Positions 36,539 through 45,172 of a stretch of 64,000 bases of DNA are shown one piece after another. Numbering within the stretch: the first letter of the stretch is position 1; each line of letters starts with the position of its first letter. Made by a program: the position numbers and the translations under genes. Source of the stretch: UBA12018 sp051656605 (GTDB lineage: Bacteria; Bacteroidota; Bacteroidia; Bacteroidales; CAMTPD01); the NCBI GenBank assembly GCA_051656605.1, contig JBOGCF010000007.1:62001-126000 (forward strand), read 5' to 3'. The notes under the pieces are model-generated. The model was not told where the DNA came from. It made no database searches and saw only the letters and a list, made by a program, of their open reading frames with translations.

Positions 36539-36721
36539 TTATTTATACACATTAAAAATTTGCGTTGCAAAGATAGTTTTGTTTACATTCATGGCTATCA
36601 AAAAAACATTAAAGGAGATGCTTTCACTTCAAAAGTTGAACCAGCTATAAGCATATCATACAGAATCGAAACAATAAAACGAGATTCAGTGTTATTCGTA
36701 TAGATTATAAAAACAACTTAT

Positions 36722-37297
36722 ATGAAACACTTAATTGTATACGCACATCCAAATCCTAAAAGCTTTTGCAGAGCAATCGTTGATAAGATTCTTGATATTC
36801 TTGAAATGAACGAAGATGAAGTGGCTGTTTCAAATCTTTACGAAATAGACTTTAATCCCGTACTCGGACATCGCGACTTCGAAGCAATAGCCCAAGGAAC
36901 GACACTACAAGACGTAGAAGACGAGCAACGCCTCGTGGAATGGGCTGACCAGATTACGTTTATTTACCCTATATGGTGGGCCGGCATGCCTGCAATTTTG
37001 AAAGGATATATCGACAGAGTCTTCACATACGACTTTGCATACAGAATGACTGAACATGGAGCAGAAGGACTATTAACCGGAAAAAATGTGATCATCATTA
37101 ATACAATGGGAACACCCAATGAGGTATATGAAAAGAGTGGAATGATTCAAGCTCTGAAGAAAACATCAGAGACCGGCATCTTTAATTTCTGTGGAATGAC
37201 TGTTGTTGATCATGTTTTTCTCGGTAGTATTCCATCAAGTTCATTTGAACTAAGACTTGAGATTCTTGAAAACTTATACAAGTTGTACAAGCGATAA
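36722..37297 (+). CDS. NAD(P)H-dependent oxidoreductase, flavodoxin fold
   Basis: 191 residues. The N-terminus MKHLIVYAHPNPKSFCRAIV is the FMN/FAD-binding start of the NQO1/MdaB/KefF family, and IYPIWWAGMPAILKGYIDRVF is its second hallmark. Members are cytoplasmic quinone or nitro-compound reductases; some regulate Kef potassium channels, but no Kef gene is present here. It is followed after 65 bp by a methyltransferase gene on the same strand, perhaps co-transcribed. Confidence 0.87.
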   Translation: MKHLIVYAHPNPKSFCRAIVDKILDILEMNEDEVAVSNLYEIDFNPVLGHRDFEAIAQGTTLQDVEDEQRLVEWADQITFIYPIWWAGMPAILKGYIDRVFTYDFAYRMTEHGAEGLLTGKNVIIINTMGTPNEVYEKSGMIQALKKTSETGIFNFCGMTVVDHVFLGSIPSSSFELRLEILENLYKLYKR

Positions 37298-37362
37298 AAT
37301 ACAGTTTATACAATAAATGTAGCTTAAAATCGCTAAATTTGAAGCTGAAAACAGCATAACAA

Positions 37363-38088
37363 ATGAAGCAGATAATTCACGATAAAGATGCATACGGCAA
37401 AGGTTTAATGGCGTATCAAGAAGGTAAGAAGAATGCAAAATTCACAGTTAAAAGCAATATTGCAGAAACAGAACGCTGGGACATTAGTGTATTTTTCCGA
37501 AACGAATCTCAAATGCCGGAAGCCGAGACCATTGCGCTGAATCATTGCAAAGGAAAAGTTTTAGATGCCGGAGCCGGAGCCGGAAGTCATTCTCTTTGGT
37601 TAAAAAACAAAGGCTTTGATGTTACATCTATTGATATATCAGAAGGTGCTGTAGAAGTTATGCGCAAACGCAATGTTACAGATGCACGCCTCGAAGATTT
37701 CTTTCTTATGTCTGATAGCCAGAAGTACGACACAATATTGATGTTAATGAATGGTATCGGTATCGTACAATCAATAGATCGTTTCCCTTTGTTTTTTTCA
37801 AGAGCGAAACAACTTCTTAATAGCGGCGGACGCATTATTCTTGACTCATCTAATATTATTTACCTATATGAAGATGAAGACGGAGGTGCTACGATCAATA
37901 TAAATGGCGACTACTATGGTGAAATCGAATATCAAATCAATTATGGAAAGATCATAGGCGAGCCATTCAAATGGATCTTTATCGACTTTGAAACATTAAA
38001 AGATATGGCCGAAAAAGAAGGCTTCTCTTGTAATAAACTGTATGAAGACGACCATTATCTATACGTAGCAGAACTTGAACTACTTTAA
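37363..38088 (+). CDS. Class I SAM-dependent methyltransferase
   Basis: 241 residues. Motif I is GKVLDAGAGAGSHSLWLKNKG and the acidic loop is TSIDISEGAVEVM, which bind SAM. A later hydrophobic strand (YDTILMLMNGIGIVQSIDRF) follows the usual order. The substrate is not evident; the N-terminal extension (MKQIIHDKDAYGKGLMAYQE) is typical of small-molecule or lipid methyltransferases of this group. It ends at a hairpin shared with the converging DUF4435 gene. Confidence 0.85.
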   Translation: MKQIIHDKDAYGKGLMAYQEGKKNAKFTVKSNIAETERWDISVFFRNESQMPEAETIALNHCKGKVLDAGAGAGSHSLWLKNKGFDVTSIDISEGAVEVMRKRNVTDARLEDFFLMSDSQKYDTILMLMNGIGIVQSIDRFPLFFSRAKQLLNSGGRIILDSSNIIYLYEDEDGGATININGDYYGEIEYQINYGKIIGEPFKWIFIDFETLKDMAEKEGFSCNKLYEDDHYLYVAELELL

Positions 38089-38095
38089 ACAGAAC

Positions 38096-38140
38096 AATAG
38101 CGGCCGTTTCTCTTCTATAGGAAGAAACAGCCGCTATTAT
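38096..38140. terminator. Bidirectional terminator (methyltransferase / DUF4435)
   Basis: Imperfect ~18-bp stem with arms beginning AATAGCGGC and ending GCCGCTATT; T-rich on the plus-strand side. Confidence 0.7.
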
Positions 38141-38159
38141 TTTATCTAAATTCTCAGCG

Positions 38160-39185
38160 CTACTGAGCTGAAGAGTGATACTTCTCAATATATCTTTGTA
38201 TATCAGCTTCGATACGCTTATAGAATTCAGAATCTCTAAACTCCGTATTAAATTTAAGCACATCGTATATATTCGCAGTTGAGTGTCGATAATGAGTCTC
38301 CGAATTAGATCGTTCATCGTCCCCTCGTCCCAACTCATGAATCTCCTCTAAACGTTCGTTGATCAAAGCATTGCATACCGGACGTAATAATGATAATGCA
38401 ACCTTCTCCATCAAAGTATGTCCTTGTATAAATAGATAGCAATTATGAGGAAGTACACCTAACGATAACAATTCATGAGTTAACTCTTGCTTAAATCCAA
38501 GCAAAGAAGCATGTTCTGTTTCTAGCTCCTCCAACTTTATCTTTGTTCTTCGATGAAGACGTTGTAAAGCCCCCCTACCCTGATCCGCAATATGAAAAGA
38601 GTGTCCTATACTAATCAACTTACAAAACTCAAGTAGCTTGAAAGCATTCTTATCTCCTTTTCTATAAAATAAAACAGACCAGATAAATAATTCATATATA
38701 ACTTCTGAATAGTTCTTAAGCCACAACGAGAAGTCGAATATTCGCCTCGAATTGTTCGTTGCCTGCATACATGCAATATCCAATTGCCGATCCATACACC
38801 AGTAATTCTCTATCGAATAACAATAGGTTTGAAAGATTGCGTCAGACCTATTTATTTTAGAAGAAATATAAGTGGTATCTTGAAGTAAATAATCATAATC
38901 ACTATCTACACAAACAACCAAGCTTTCTCCTGATTGCAAAGCACCAACTTCTTTAAAACGACTGAGTGCCTCTTTTTTTCCCTTAGTCAGCGTATCGCGA
39001 GAAGCAGGAAATATATCAAACTTAAGTTGATCGGTTTCGAATCGCCTGAGCACATTACCCCAAAAACCAATATCATCATAACTCTCTACATAAGCATAAA
39101 CTTTACGTATCGAATTCTTACGCTGCATCTTGGATAAAGCGGTAAAATAGCCAGAGTTTAGATTGTTGTTCAAATTGGGCTTCAT
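38160..39185 (-). CDS. DUF4435 (TOPRIM-like nuclease) protein; PARIS AriB-like
   Basis: 341 residues. DUF4435 is visible as AYVESYDDIGFWGNVL (E34), VVCVDSDYDYLL (D94, D96) and CYSIENYW. The E ... DxD pattern is that of a TOPRIM metal site. DUF4435 proteins paired with AAA/ABC-type ATPases form the PARIS anti-phage system, where AriB is the nuclease effector released by AriA. The C-terminal ~200 residues are helical. The gene starts 3 bp after the ATPase gene. Acidic residues appear intact, so an active effector is plausible; a housekeeping role of this pair cannot be excluded. Confidence 0.75.
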   Translation of the reverse strand: MKPNLNNNLNSGYFTALSKMQRKNSIRKVYAYVESYDDIGFWGNVLRRFETDQLKFDIFPASRDTLTKGKKEALSRFKEVGALQSGESLVVCVDSDYDYLLQDTTYISSKINRSDAIFQTYCYSIENYWCMDRQLDIACMQATNNSRRIFDFSLWLKNYSEVIYELFIWSVLFYRKGDKNAFKLLEFCKLISIGHSFHIADQGRGALQRLHRRTKIKLEELETEHASLLGFKQELTHELLSLGVLPHNCYLFIQGHTLMEKVALSLLRPVCNALINERLEEIHELGRGDDERSNSETHYRHSTANIYDVLKFNTEFRDSEFYKRIEADIQRYIEKYHSSAQ

Positions 39186-39188
39186 AAC

Positions 39189-40109
39189 TCAAGGCATTAG
39201 TGTCGTAACATCGAATACTTCTGTAACCTTGTCACTCCATCCGTCCATAATTACAGCCGGAGAATGAGTAGCTAATATAATTTGGGCATTACTATTCAGT
39301 TGTCGAATCAAATCTATTAACTGACGTTGCCATTCAAAATGCAACGAGATTTCAGGCTCATCGAGTAGTAAAATGCAATGCCTGTTATTTTGAATAAGTA
39401 CAGTAAGCAAGATTGCTAAGATTTGTTTCTCTCCTGCCGAAAGCTGATGAGGAAGAATCTCTTCTTCGCCCGATAAAAAAGCTATTTCATTCTTTGTACG
39501 ATCAACTTTCTTTCCTGTTTGCTCAAACAACTTATCTAGAATATCCAAAAATAGCTCTTTCTTTTGCATCAATGCCGATACTTTGTCAGACTTATCTGCA
39601 GCCGAACTATGATCAGAAAAGATAGAGAAAGCCTCTTTACCCAAGTTCACTTGATAATCTAAGTAAGCCTTTTGTAGTTTATAAATTTTCCAATCCAAAT
39701 CAGTTGCAACCCGGTTATCCGACAAGCGGCGAATATCTTCCGCTCCAATAAGAGGTCTATCAAAACTGCTAATCATATCCATACCCAGATGAGAATGCAG
39801 TAATGTAAAATCGGCCGGAAGCATCGTTTGCTCTATCGCTTCTGATACTTTATAAATCATACCATCTCTATAGACCAATGAAAGCCCTGTATTAGCTACA
39901 ACTTTCATTCCTTTAATATGACGACTCACGTGATCGGAAGCAATAGTTCCTTTATATAATGTATAAAGACATTCTAACGTGGTACTTTTCCCACTACCAT
40001 TGATTCCCGACAAAACGTTTACATCAGAAGTTAATTCCCAGCTAATATTTCGACTTCCCCATAAGCCATATATTTCTACACGCTTAATATATAATGGTTG
40101 TGTATTCAT
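39189..40109 (-). CDS. ABC-type AAA ATPase; PARIS AriA-like
   Basis: 306 residues, cytoplasmic. The N-terminus (LYIKRVEIYGLWGSRNISWE) is typical of SMC/ABC-type AAA_15/AAA_21 proteins. Walker A is GINGSGKST (35-43), signature LSAGEK (about 222-227), Walker B CILLLDEPEISLH with D250-E251, and the H-loop is ATHSPAV (H282). All catalytic motifs are intact. Paired with DUF4435 (3 bp downstream), it matches the architecture of PARIS AriA/AriB. A -7-like element lies upstream (40158-40165). It is shorter than some AriA proteins, so a related OLD/Gabija-like variant is possible. Confidence 0.82.
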   Translation of the reverse strand: MNTQPLYIKRVEIYGLWGSRNISWELTSDVNVLSGINGSGKSTTLECLYTLYKGTIASDHVSRHIKGMKVVANTGLSLVYRDGMIYKVSEAIEQTMLPADFTLLHSHLGMDMISSFDRPLIGAEDIRRLSDNRVATDLDWKIYKLQKAYLDYQVNLGKEAFSIFSDHSSAADKSDKVSALMQKKELFLDILDKLFEQTGKKVDRTKNEIAFLSGEEEILPHQLSAGEKQILAILLTVLIQNNRHCILLLDEPEISLHFEWQRQLIDLIRQLNSNAQIILATHSPAVIMDGWSDKVTEVFDVTTLMP

Positions 40110-40365
40110 GAGTGTTTTCTATTTGTTTTAAATAAGACTCCGATAAAAGCGAAGATACAAAAATATATTGTCTCTAATTATTTATTTAATTATTGGTTGA
40201 AAATAGACTAGTAAACGAGCCACAACATTTGCAAACGTTAACCATAGATACCGATTCGCTGAAGCGTTATCATAACAACCCTAACAAAGAACTAAAATTA
40301 CTCAACTATAGAATATTTATTACTTTATCGCTTGTTTATTAATTAATCATGGCTACATTAGGGCT

Positions 40366-40644
40366 ATGAAAAAATCAAGTAATAAAGAATTAAAGTCTTC
40401 AAATATTATGTATTGCAACAAAGAACTACGATTTAAAGATCTGGCAACTATCTATTTACCAAATAGATCTAAAAAATCAGCAGCAATTGCCATGCTAAGA
40501 TGGATAAACTACAACAGAGATTTGCGCGATGAGCTTATCGACCTCAATTGGCGTCCGGCACACAAAACGCTTACAACGATGCAAGTGTTTTGTATCATCA
40601 ACAAGCTGGGAGACCCTTTAACAATAAACAACAATTCGATATGA
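40366..40644 (+). CDS. DUF4248 protein
   Basis: 92 residues, basic, with no signal peptide. The pattern ELRFKDLATIYLPNRSKKSAAIAMLRWINYNRDLRDELIDLNW, with the later TTMQVFCIINKLGDP, is that of DUF4248, a Bacteroidetes family of unknown function. The predicted helices and the TMQV...LGDP segment suggest a small DNA-binding or adaptor protein, but this is only a guess. It has its own terminator. The gap before it (40110-40365) is AT-rich and without a gene. Confidence 0.75.
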   Translation: MKKSSNKELKSSNIMYCNKELRFKDLATIYLPNRSKKSAAIAMLRWINYNRDLRDELIDLNWRPAHKTLTTMQVFCIINKLGDPLTINNNSI

Positions 40645-40665
40645 AAAGATCCTTTATTTGGAAAC

Positions 40666-40722
40666 AAAAAATCTCTATGTCAAGACAGTAATTATACTGA
40701 ACGAGACATAGAGATTTTTTTA
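40666..40722 (+). terminator. Terminator after the DUF4248 gene
   Basis: Perfect 16-bp stem (40666-40681 with 40705-40720), 23-nt loop, T-run; the left A-run means it could also serve the isochorismatase-like gene on the minus strand. Confidence 0.8.
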
Positions 40723-40741
40723 TCTAAACATCAAATATTCT

Positions 40742-41329
40742 TTATTGCTTTGCAATAATATCTTGCATGAGTATATTCAAAGCCTCTGCACCATAATCGC
40801 TGCTAAAATCAGGAACTAATTCACTGATCATTTGCGATGCATTTAAAACAGTAACATCCAGTTTGGATAGTCGGTCGTAAGTCAATCTATCACCCTCTAT
40901 CTCTGGTGAACCACAAAGACCACTCACAACTTTAACCGAAAACCCTAATTGTATTGCGTCAAAAACAGACCAAAACAAATTTATATCAGTAAGTAATCCT
41001 CCCACAAATAAATTACGTCTGCCCTGTTTGAGTAAAGCCTCCTTAAGAGCAGGATTACTCCAACAACTATGACTGCCTTCTCGACTAAATAGCTTAAAAG
41101 GATACTCTACAATCTCTTCTTTTACTTCCTTTATAAGTCCACCACAAACATCGTGCATCCCTGAAGTAACAAATAAAGGTAAATCATAAGCCTTTGCAAA
41201 CTTAATTGCAACATTACAATTCTGCCTTATCACGTCATGAGGTTTACTCGTAACACATTCGAGCAAACCAATCTGATGATCGATAAGTATAATTGCCGAA
41301 TCATCCGGCGTAAATCGTTGTAGCTTCAT
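40742..41329 (-). CDS. Isochorismatase-fold protein lacking the catalytic cysteine
   Basis: 195 residues. The fold is clear: SAIILIDHQIGLLECVT (D17 is the conserved Asp) and RNLFVGGLLTDINLFWSVFDAIQLGFSVKVVSGLCG. In active cysteine hydrolases of the YcaC/isochorismatase group the second motif has Cys at the position held here by N117 (TDIN for TE/DVC). The usual Lys motif is also not obvious. The protein is therefore probably not a hydrolase, or uses another mechanism; binding or regulatory roles are possible. It lies next to the purine salvage genes but 87 bp away. Confidence 0.8.
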   Translation of the reverse strand: MKLQRFTPDDSAIILIDHQIGLLECVTSKPHDVIRQNCNVAIKFAKAYDLPLFVTSGMHDVCGGLIKEVKEEIVEYPFKLFSREGSHSCWSNPALKEALLKQGRRNLFVGGLLTDINLFWSVFDAIQLGFSVKVVSGLCGSPEIEGDRLTYDRLSKLDVTVLNASQMISELVPDFSSDYGAEALNILMQDIIAKQ

Positions 41330-41416
41330 ACGAATAATCTTTGCTACTATAACACATGCGCCAAACGAATGTTGCAGAGGATAAGAATAATTAGAAACTT
41401 GCCGCTATAATATACA

Positions 41417-42244
41417 CTATGACAACCTATCGAGAAATGCTGCTACAAGTGTGCGCATTCGAAGCGAAGCCTCATTAGCAGCCTTGATAACATCGTTGCC
41501 ATCATTTACAAAATCATCTGCAAAATTAAAGGCCTCGTTACTAATCACAGACATTCCTAAAACACGGATATCACAATGACGTGCTACAATAACTTCAGGC
41601 ACCGTAGACATTCCTACGGCATCCCCGCCAATACGACGGATATATTCATATTCGGCCGGAGTCTCAAACGTAGGTCCGGTAAGTCCGGCATAAACACCTG
41701 AGTGTAACATAATATTCCTGCTATAAGCAACCTCATGCATCAGCGAAGCCAATTCACGATCATAAGCACGAGTCATATCAGCAAAACGCGGACCAAACTC
41801 TTCTATATTTTTACCAATAAGCGGATTCGGCATTAAATTAATATGATCTTTGATCAACATCAAATCACCTAAACGATACGTCATGTTTACACCACCAGCG
41901 GCATTCGAAACAATAAGCACCTCTACACCCAAAAGCTTCATCACCCGTACCGGAAATGTTACTTGTTGCATCGTATAACCTTCGTAATGATGAAAACGAC
42001 CTTGCATGGCAACAACTTGTTTACCTCCCAACGTTCCGAAAATCAGATTTCCTTTATGTCCCATTGCTGTAGAATTCATAAAATTAGGAATCTCACCATA
42101 CGGAATAACCGTCGGATTCTCTATATCATCAGCAAGCGGGCCTAGTCCACTGCCCAATATAATCCCAACTTTCGGTAAAACATCAATACGTTGTTTTAGA
42201 TAGTGTGCCGCCTCAACATAATCGGCATAAATATATGTATTCAT
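41417..42244 (-). CDS. punA: Purine nucleoside phosphorylase
   Basis: 275 residues. GIILGSGLGPLADDI binds phosphate, QGRFHHYEGYTMQQVTFPVR and SNAAGGVN follow, and GPTFETPAEYEYIRRIGGDAVGMSTVPE is the base/ribose pocket. This is the trimeric PNP family, which splits purine nucleosides into base and ribose 1-phosphate (some members prefer MTA). It follows the amidohydrolase gene by 26 bp, so the two form a salvage operon: MTA or adenosine is deaminated, then phosphorolysed. Confidence 0.93.
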   Translation of the reverse strand: MNTYIYADYVEAAHYLKQRIDVLPKVGIILGSGLGPLADDIENPTVIPYGEIPNFMNSTAMGHKGNLIFGTLGGKQVVAMQGRFHHYEGYTMQQVTFPVRVMKLLGVEVLIVSNAAGGVNMTYRLGDLMLIKDHINLMPNPLIGKNIEEFGPRFADMTRAYDRELASLMHEVAYSRNIMLHSGVYAGLTGPTFETPAEYEYIRRIGGDAVGMSTVPEVIVARHCDIRVLGMSVISNEAFNFADDFVNDGNDVIKAANEASLRMRTLVAAFLDRLS

Positions 42245-42270
42245 ATCGTAGCTATTTAATCATTCATAAA

Positions 42271-43527
42271 TCAACGCTCCATCAATTTGTAAGCCAAATC
42301 AGAAGCTTTATCCATAATCAATTCCTCATCTTTGATCTGTTTATTACGCATTACAACTTTACCGTCACAAATAACCGTATCAATACAGTATCCGTTTGCC
42401 GCGTAAACCAGATTAGAGATAAAATTAAAGTTCGGAGCAAATGCCGGCATTTTCAAATCAACCAATGCAATATCGGCAAGCATACCCTCTTTTATTTCTC
42501 CGGCATTTAGTCCTAAAATATGTGCTCCACTTTTGGTTGCCATGTCAAAAACATCCGGTGCAGTCATAGCTTCCGGATCTTTGCGCCAAGCCTTACCAAG
42601 TAGAGAAGCCACCTTCATAACCTCTACCATATCCAGATTGTTTGACGAACTGCAACCATCCGTACCAAGACCTACCGTAATACCGGCTTTACGCATCTCA
42701 TCTGCTTTAAAATGCATACCCGAAGCAAGCTTTAAATTTGAATTTGGATTATGTACCACCTTCACGTCATGATCGGCTAGCATTTTCATCTCTTCATCAT
42801 CGAGCCATATACAGTGCGCAATAACTAGATTTGGAGATAAGATACCAAGCTCCTTTAAATAACGTACAGGCGTAAGCCCAAAGTTCTTCAATGAATTTTG
42901 CACCTCAACCTCTGTCTCAGCTAAATGAAGGTGCAACAACATATCATGCTCTTTTGCAATATCCGAAGACCAGCGAAGCAATTCTCCCGAAACCGTATAG
43001 ATTGCATGAGGCCCCAGAGCCATTCGAACACGATCACCATGAAGCGATGGTCGGTCAATTAATTTCGCAACGCGCTTCTTCACCTTTTCAGTTATCCTCG
43101 AATCAAAATGATCAAAGAAAGCCTCGGTAAGAAACCCTCTTATCCCCATTTCCTCTACAGCCTGCGCCGTAGCATCATACATGTGATACATATCCAAAAA
43201 AGAAGTTGTTCCAGTACGAATCATCTCCAGACAAGCCAATTTAGCCCCCCAATACACATCTTCTTCCGTTAGTTTTGCTTCATTGGGCCATATCTTTTCC
43301 GTAAGCCAAGGCTCAAGCTTCATATCATCCGCAAACCCGCGAAACAAAGTCATCGCCGCATGCGTATGACAATTTACCAGTCCGGGAATGATCGCTTTCT
43401 TTCGTCCGTCAATGATTTCACAATCGTCGCAACAAATGTTTTCGCCAATTTGAGCAATAACATTGTCCTTGATCAGTACATCAACCTCTTTATCGTACAG
43501 TAAAACCTGCTTAATAAGTATACTCAT
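42271..43527 (-). CDS. mtaD: 5-methylthioadenosine/S-adenosylhomocysteine deaminase (amidohydrolase)
   Basis: 418 residues. The amidohydrolase metal site is visible as CHTHAAMTLFRGFADDMKLEPWL (HxH), HLHLAETEVEV, IAHCIWL and GLGTDGCSSSNNLDM (Asp). The family converts MTA and SAH to inosine derivatives; other members act on guanine or TRZ-like rings. Direct linkage to purine nucleoside phosphorylase supports the nucleoside-deaminase reading. The N-terminal beta-sandwich and the C-terminal strand pair are present, and the length is normal. Confidence 0.88.
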   Translation of the reverse strand: MSILIKQVLLYDKEVDVLIKDNVIAQIGENICCDDCEIIDGRKKAIIPGLVNCHTHAAMTLFRGFADDMKLEPWLTEKIWPNEAKLTEEDVYWGAKLACLEMIRTGTTSFLDMYHMYDATAQAVEEMGIRGFLTEAFFDHFDSRITEKVKKRVAKLIDRPSLHGDRVRMALGPHAIYTVSGELLRWSSDIAKEHDMLLHLHLAETEVEVQNSLKNFGLTPVRYLKELGILSPNLVIAHCIWLDDEEMKMLADHDVKVVHNPNSNLKLASGMHFKADEMRKAGITVGLGTDGCSSSNNLDMVEVMKVASLLGKAWRKDPEAMTAPDVFDMATKSGAHILGLNAGEIKEGMLADIALVDLKMPAFAPNFNFISNLVYAANGYCIDTVICDGKVVMRNKQIKDEELIMDKASDLAYKLMER

Positions 43528-43621
43528 ATTCTTTTGGGGATATTCTTTATTTATTTTAATCGTATCTCAAAGTAAGAACTATTTTACGATTTAGTGATGC
43601 TAATAATTACAAAAAAATAGC

Positions 43622-43629
43622 TATGTTTG
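43622..43629 (+). promoter_or_regulatory. Candidate -7 element of the DUF1080-isomerase pair
   Basis: TATGTTTG matches TAnnTTTG, 47 bp before the ATG at 43677. No good -33 element seen. Confidence 0.4.
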
Positions 43630-43676
43630 CCTTAAACAATTACAATTCACAATCTTACATCTAAATTATTGGCACC

Positions 43677-44321
43677 ATGAATACACTAATTAAGTCCTTA
43701 TTTCTAGGAAGTGTTTTATTTGCTTCTACGTCTGTATCAGCACAAAAAGTAGAGTTATTCAACGGAAAGAACCTCAACAACTGGAACTTCTTTTTAGACA
43801 CTAAGTCCACTGCAAAGCCGGCAGAGATCTTTAGCGTGGAAGATGGCGTTATCACCATCAAAGGAACACCTTTCGGATACATGTACACCAAAGAAATGTA
43901 CGACAACTTCCACCTACATCTACAATGGCGCTGGGCAAAAACAGCTAGCAACAGCGGAATCTTTCTATTTGTACAACCAGGCGAAAAGCTATGGCCCAAT
44001 GCAATTGAAGCACAACTTTGTGCCGGCCAGGCAGGAGACTTTGTTTTGCTAGGAGGCTCTGATGTATCTGAGTTCAAAACGAAACCGGGAGAAAAACGTC
44101 CCGACTTCCCTGTCGTTGAAAAGCTAAACCCATCCAATGAGAAACCTGCGGGAGAATGGAACACTGCCGATATTTATTGCCGCAATGGCTCAATCGTAGT
44201 AGTGATCAATGGCGAAGTTCAAAACATGGGAACACAATCCATGCACAAAAAAGGTTACATCGGACTACAAAGTGAAGGTGAACCAATTCAATTCAGAGAT
44301 ATCTGGTTGAAAAAACTATAA
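43677..44321 (+). CDS. Secreted single-domain DUF1080 protein (3-keto-glycoside hydrolase-like)
   Basis: 214 residues with a signal peptide (ending VSAQ, about residue 23) and one DUF1080 domain: VELFNGKNLNNWNFFLD, WAKTASNSGIFLFVQ, GEWNTADIYC and GYIGLQSEGEPIQFRDIWLKKL at the end. It is the family's usual size, unlike the HEAT fusion at 3939-7331. Family members break 3-keto-glycosides in the periplasm. No oxidoreductase adjoins it. The next gene, 25 bp on, is a lyxose-isomerase-like lipoprotein, so sugar isomerisation may be coupled to cleavage. Confidence 0.85.
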   Translation: MNTLIKSLFLGSVLFASTSVSAQKVELFNGKNLNNWNFFLDTKSTAKPAEIFSVEDGVITIKGTPFGYMYTKEMYDNFHLHLQWRWAKTASNSGIFLFVQPGEKLWPNAIEAQLCAGQAGDFVLLGGSDVSEFKTKPGEKRPDFPVVEKLNPSNEKPAGEWNTADIYCRNGSIVVVINGEVQNMGTQSMHKKGYIGLQSEGEPIQFRDIWLKKL

Positions 44322-44346
44322 TTGCAGAATTTCACAATCTAAAGAC

Positions 44347-45075
44347 ATGAAACAAAAGATCCTTTTACCATTACTTGTTCCGTTTCTTGCGGCTTGTAGT
44401 CAACCAAAAGACAAAGTTACAGAAACACAATGTGCGTCAACAACAACTACTTGTAGCGAACAAGTGAGTAAACAACAAGCAAGTTTGCAGTTTAACAATG
44501 CCGACTTCTACAACACCGATGGTACATTCAACGAAGATAAAGCAAAAGATGCTGTAATCCGGTTAATGAAATACCACAACTATCCGGTAGCAGAAGACAC
44601 CAAAGCAAAGATTTGGGTTAGTGACTATGGCACAGGCAAGTTTACCGAACTCGGACTCGCATGCATTGGCTATAGTAATAACCTGGAAGATGGCTATATG
44701 CTGCAAGACCTCTTTCTTCTACCCAATCAAATGCTACCCGAACACTGGCACATTGAAGCAGGTAAATACCCTGCAAAGATGGAAGGATGGTTGGTACGAA
44801 ACGGGAAAAGTTATATCGTAGGTGTAGGAGAAGATAACCTTGCGTCATTTACCGACATCACGATTCCTCAATGTCACGACAACGGAGTTGTTACCGTAAA
44901 GCATGTGATTCCTGCCGAAGGAGGCGTATTTGTACCATTGGCTGAAAAGCTTTCACACCACTGGCAATTTGCAGGACCGGAAGGTGCAGTTATATCTGAA
45001 GTTGCAAACGGACATGTCAATGAAAACGTCAGACATCAGGTAAAAGCAATCAATGATCATTTCCTAGGGAAGTAA
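44347..45075 (+). CDS. D-lyxose ketol-isomerase-like cupin lipoprotein
   Basis: 242 residues with a lipoprotein signal (AACSQ, Cys17), so it acts in the periplasm or on the outer membrane. The cupin core has LLPNQMLPEHWHIEAGKYPAKMEGWLV, with the metal ligands H-x-H and E seen in D-lyxose isomerases (PF07385), and KLSHHWQFAGPEGAVISEV carries the later His. Lyxose isomerases are normally cytoplasmic, so an exported one is unusual. Pairing with the DUF1080 gene suggests a role in an extracytoplasmic keto-sugar pathway; activity is inferred. Confidence 0.75.
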   Translation: MKQKILLPLLVPFLAACSQPKDKVTETQCASTTTTCSEQVSKQQASLQFNNADFYNTDGTFNEDKAKDAVIRLMKYHNYPVAEDTKAKIWVSDYGTGKFTELGLACIGYSNNLEDGYMLQDLFLLPNQMLPEHWHIEAGKYPAKMEGWLVRNGKSYIVGVGEDNLASFTDITIPQCHDNGVVTVKHVIPAEGGVFVPLAEKLSHHWQFAGPEGAVISEVANGHVNENVRHQVKAINDHFLGK

Positions 45076-45082
45076 TTAAAAT

Positions 45083-45145
45083 AAATCCCCTTATTCAATG
45101 AAGCCTCATCAATACAAATGAGCAAAGTGAATAAGGGGATTCTTA
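45083..45145. terminator. Terminator after the DUF1080-isomerase pair
   Basis: Perfect 14-bp stem (45083-45096 with 45128-45141) around a 31-nt loop. Confidence 0.7.
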
Positions 45146-45172
45146 TATTCGGCTGTATTAAATGCTATAACC

